Below, one piece after another: positions 60,163 to 64,000 of a DNA stretch of 64,000 bases. Both the position numbers and the translations under genes were made by a program. How positions within the stretch are numbered: the first letter of the stretch is position 1; the number at the start of each line of letters is the position of its first letter. This DNA comes from Tetrahymena thermophila SB210. Taxonomy: Eukaryota > Ciliophora > Oligohymenophorea > Hymenostomatida > Tetrahymenidae. Where the stretch lies: positions 248,001-312,000 of the forward strand of contig NW_002476523.1 of NCBI RefSeq assembly GCF_000189635.1, in the 5' to 3' direction. The notes beneath the pieces were generated by a model that was not told the DNA's origin, ran no database searches, and worked only from the letters and a program-made list of their open reading frames with translations.

Positions 60163-62973
60163 ACTCATTCTTAGCATTTTTAAAAATGGTTGAGTTATTT
60201 AGTAAAATTGATTATAATCAATCCTTCATTACTACAAAGAAAGATTAAAAATCTGATCGATAATTGAGTCATCATTTAATTTTTAAATAATAAAAATAAC
60301 ATGAAAAAACAAATATTTGATTTTTTATGAACAATTTAATTATTATTTTACCTCTTTTAAATTTTCTTTTATATCAAACCATCTTAATTACCATCACAAG
60401 ATTGTCAATGAATTCTTTGCTTATTTGATTGAAATATTTCTATTTTGTAGTAAAAATAATAAGCTATAAATTTGGATTTTTATTTGAGAAGGCATGAAGA
60501 CTTCCTTCAAAAAAATACTAAAGTTACACTTATCAAATTCTTTTATTTATCTATAAAATCTAAAAGATGATGAATTACCTATTAAAAATCAAATATATAT
60601 TTCACTTTTATTTTTTCATTTAACAATGATAATTTATCTAAATTTTGCTAAATGAAAATTAATAAGAAAATAAGATTATTGGTTTTATATTATTAGCAAA
60701 ATGAAATCTGAAAAATAAAATCACAAAAATCACTTTTTTGTATATTGCTTATCATTTTGTTGGTAAAAAATATCATTGAATAAAATTTATATCTAGATTT
60801 TACTCGATTTGATTAAACAATAATATAGTACATGATTAATGAAGCCATTTGACATTACAAAAATATTTTGTTATTTATGTAATATGTTTTTTATTAAAAA
60901 TTAAGTTTTTAAAACATACAATATACTAGATTTAATCAGAATATTTGAGCTATTGCTTTTCATTTGAAGACTAATTTTATTTTGAAACATAATCAAATTT
61001 ATTTAGTTCTCCATTATAAAAAAATAATTCAATGTTTAGTGGATCAACAGATTTAGCATTTATTTATAGTAGTAAACTTAAAAATCAATTCATTTTTACA
61101 TTGATTAACTATAGATATGAAAGATGCAATATAAATTTTGATTTCAAAGAAACATTTTAAATTATTTAGCACATAAAAGAATATGTAAATATTTTTATTT
61201 GATGGATTTTCACCTTAAAAACTAAATAATCAATAAAAAAGAAAAAATGCCATGCATCTTACTAAGATTATATTCAAGTAAAATAATTATTACTATTCTT
61301 TCATAAATTAAATTCAATTTAGTTATTTAATTATATATATTTTAGAATACAAAAATAAATAGACATATTTTCTTCCAATTTTTACATTTATAATAAATTA
61401 AAGACGTTGCAATTTTTAATCTAATAAGATTTGTAGAAACAAACTTGTTTGCTTATTTATACGAATTGAAATACAAATACATAATGATATAAAAATTAAT
61501 TTAAACTAAATTATATAGGTTTAAATTAGCTTTCAAATACTTTAATAATTAATAATACTTATAAACATTTCATAATCAAAATTAATTTTAAAAAATAATA
61601 AATTTTATAAAAAGGAAAAACTTAATTGCCATTATCTTTATTATTTTTTGAAGAATAAGGAAATTTTGAGTAGTTTTCCAAATACTCTATTATGTCTTTG
61701 TTGACTATTATAAAGATAAATAAGATATCAAGGTAGTGAGTGGAATAATTTAAATACATTAATCCGAATTTTCTTTAAATAAAAATAAATGTTTCATATA
61801 TCTATAAAAAGTTGTCATTCTAATAAGATTAATTCAAAGGGAATGGCAATATTAGTATTTTAATTTATCTAGATAATGTTTCTATATTAAAAATATGAAT
61901 AGTATATGCAAAATTGTTGCATATATTTTATATAATAAATTAATTAAGTAAGTGTAACTGATATAAATATAATCATTTTTTTCCCAATTAGTTACAAAAT
62001 TTGATTTATCAGATTATTCGTTAGTATTTATCACTTGTAATGTAACTTTCCTTCCAAATTATATTTAATCATAATGATTGATTAAATTTTTAGATTGGGA
62101 ACTATTTCGCAAATTAATTGCTTTATCAAATCAATTTCCATAATTTAATTTTGCAATTTTTTTCTAGTTTGTTACTTCAGAATTTTATTTGATTTGCATC
62201 AAACATTTTTCAGAATTTATCAAAAAAATTTCATAATTAATCCTTTGTTTTTTTTATTAAAAATAAAGCAAATGATGAATTGATTTATATAACTTATTTT
62301 GTATTTTTATTTATTTCATGAAACTTAATCTAAAATAATTATTATAGATTTATATGTTCATATTTAATAAATTACATTTTGGGCTAAAATATTTAGCATT
62401 TAAAATTTTAAAAATTGCAGATTTAAATCTCTAAAAAATTTTGATGTCCAATTTTAGTACTATAAAATAATCTATCATTATTAAATGAGTTTGTATTAAT
62501 AAATTTATATTAGATTGGTTTACAGTTACTCAATTTTCAAATTAAATTTATAACTTCAAATTGATAAATCTTTACATCAAAATCAAATTAATTAATTATT
62601 ATTTTGTGAGAGGTTGTAATCAAAGAAACTTTTTATCTAGAAAAATAATAACTGAATTCCATTTAATATTTCAAAATTATTATATACCATAATTAATTAA
62701 TAACTAACTAGTGTAACTGCAGATTTGTACATTAGGCAAAAACTAATAAAAGTTTTAATAAATTATTCAAATATATTCTTTGTTTACACATTAAATAAAA
62801 GCAATTAAGGTAAATCTAATCTTAATTATTCAATAACAATCATTTTTTATTGTAATCATTCATAATTATTATTAGCCTAACAGTTTCAAATTAATCTTTA
62901 AGAATTCTTGTTCTAATATTTGATTTTATAATATTTAATTAAAAAAAATAAATATTAAAAATACATTTTTGAA
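60163..62973 (+). other. Upstream region of antigen E
   Basis: Non-coding AT-rich DNA. TTTTTCAGAATTTATC near 62214 and CTTCAGAATTTTATTTG near 62177 are variants of the block seen upstream of the other antigen genes. Confidence 0.45.
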
Positions 62974-64000
62974 ATGAAAACCTTAACTAATTTGATTATC
63001 ATAAGTTGCGTCATGTTTATATTAGCGGATGCTGCTAATGTTGGTGATTAAATTACTTGTAATAAAGGTGCATAATCATGCGATCTATGTGCTTAAGGCT
63101 CAGCTGCAATTTTAAATCTTTTTTAATTTACTGGTTCTTATTGTTAGGTTAAAGATTGTACTCAAAGCTCTGTTGGAAATAACTTAAATGGCGCAGTTTG
63201 TTCATCTTGTTAAGATGTACAAAGTGATCTTACTTCGTAAGGTCCTTTTTTTGAAGGTACTTAGTGCGTTTAATAATGTAGTCCAGGTTTGTATGCAAGT
63301 GATCTTAATGGTTATAATTGTTAAGTTGCAAATCCAGGCTAGCCAGTTGATTGCTCTCTGAGCTCAGGTTGCAATGAGTGTGGTTTAAATTATTTCGCTG
63401 TAAATTAATTTAATTTCGACCTAAGTTCAAAATTGTGCAATGTCATAGATTGCTCTTCTAATGCAGCAACTATTTTGAATGGTTGGGTTTGTAACTCTTG
63501 CAAATCAGCTACAGGAACTGGTAATATTCCTAAAGGCTAATATTATGATGGTATTAATAAAACTTGTGTAGATACTTGTCCTTCAGGTTAATCAGCAAGT
63601 TAAGATACATAATTTGTTTGTTCCCCTCCTCCTAATCCTGGTACAGAGGTAGGATGTTCTACAGACTAGGCAACTTGTAGCGGATGCGGAAATAAAAATG
63701 AATATTTAAGAATATTTAATTATAAACCTAGTAATAGTAAATGCTATGTGAAAGATTGTCATGCAGCTACTATAGGACCTTTCCTGAATGGTTGGGTATG
63801 CAACTCTTGTATGTAAGCTTCAGGAGATGGAAATATTCCTAAAGGTTAATATTTTGATGGTACTACTTGTGTAACAAATTGTCCTGATGGATACACAGCA
63901 AGTGCTTCAACAGGCTATACTTGTTATAAAAACCCCAAACCGGTGGCATGTTCTAAAGATTCTTCTACTTGTGCAGGATGTGGGGATACTCCTAGTCTTT
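62974..64000 (+). CDS. Surface antigen E, partial (runs off the window)
   Basis: An open frame from ATG 62974 continues past the window end; about 342 codons are visible. The signal peptide is MKTLTNLIIISCVMFILADA. Three complete Cys repeats and the start of a fourth follow (CNKGAQSCDLCA, CSLSSGCNECG, CSTDQATCSGCG, CSKDSSTCAGCG), with the LNGWVCNSC and CVxxCPxG motifs of the family. The N-terminal repeats are as divergent from A-C as those of D are. The C-terminal tail cannot be seen. By family it should be a GPI-anchored surface protein. Confidence 0.85.

Noticed and set aside
1-64000. tRNA, 5S or other standard RNA genes
   Set aside because: Looking for GC-richer blocks with a GTTCRANNC-type B box gave no convincing case by eye. 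A tRNAscan run would settle this.

Overview
The window is nuclear DNA from a ciliate, most probably Tetrahymena or a close relative. It is very AT-rich, and every gene here reads through with TAA and TAG as glutamine and TGA as the only stop. Introns are short to medium and AT-rich, with GT...AG ends. Proteins are rich in Gln/Asn, and the right half holds a family of immobilisation-antigen-like, cysteine-periodic surface proteins typical of Tetrahymena. A run of exactly 100 N (40478-40577) marks a draft-assembly gap. The exon models were built by hand from conserved protein motifs, splice signals and phase arithmetic; no tool was run.

Left part (1-24.9 kb) is an ordinary gene region with eight well supported genes. 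In order: a laforin-like glucan phosphatase with two CBM20-like domains (+, 341-3460); a proteasome beta2-type subunit (-, 4818-6562, including a 12-nt micro-exon); a small Gln-rich protein (+, 7730-8179); a large coiled-coil protein (-, 9117-10911); an ISCA1-type iron-sulfur assembly protein (+, 11918-12687), preceded by and overlapping a possible 50-aa ORF; a Gln-rich ciliate protein of unknown role (-, 14873-17289); a kinesin (+, 18671-22758); and an acidic coiled-coil protein (-, 23549-24843).

Middle and right part (24.9-64 kb) is accessory DNA dominated by duplication. It opens with a tandem array carrying a conserved hairpin (25.26-27.35 kb). Five surface-antigen genes follow on the + strand (A 31477, B 36818, C 47527, D 54881, E 62974, the last running off the end). 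A, B and C sit in paralogous blocks of about 5 kb that include 2-2.7 kb of upstream DNA. Between B and C lie two short TA-flanked inverted-repeat elements of one family, the gap, and the 3' part of a leucine-rich-repeat (LRR) gene. That gene is made of nine 90-nt, phase-matched exons at about 340-bp spacing plus a terminal exon; its 5' part is lost in the gap. A second copy of its terminal exon survives as a relic after gene C.

The antigen genes probably act as alternative surface coats, since each has a signal peptide, 10-cysteine repeats and a GPI-type tail. The high copy number, 300-bp internal repeats and duplicated flanks point to change by unequal exchange or gene conversion. The LRR exon array shows the same process acting on exon-intron units.
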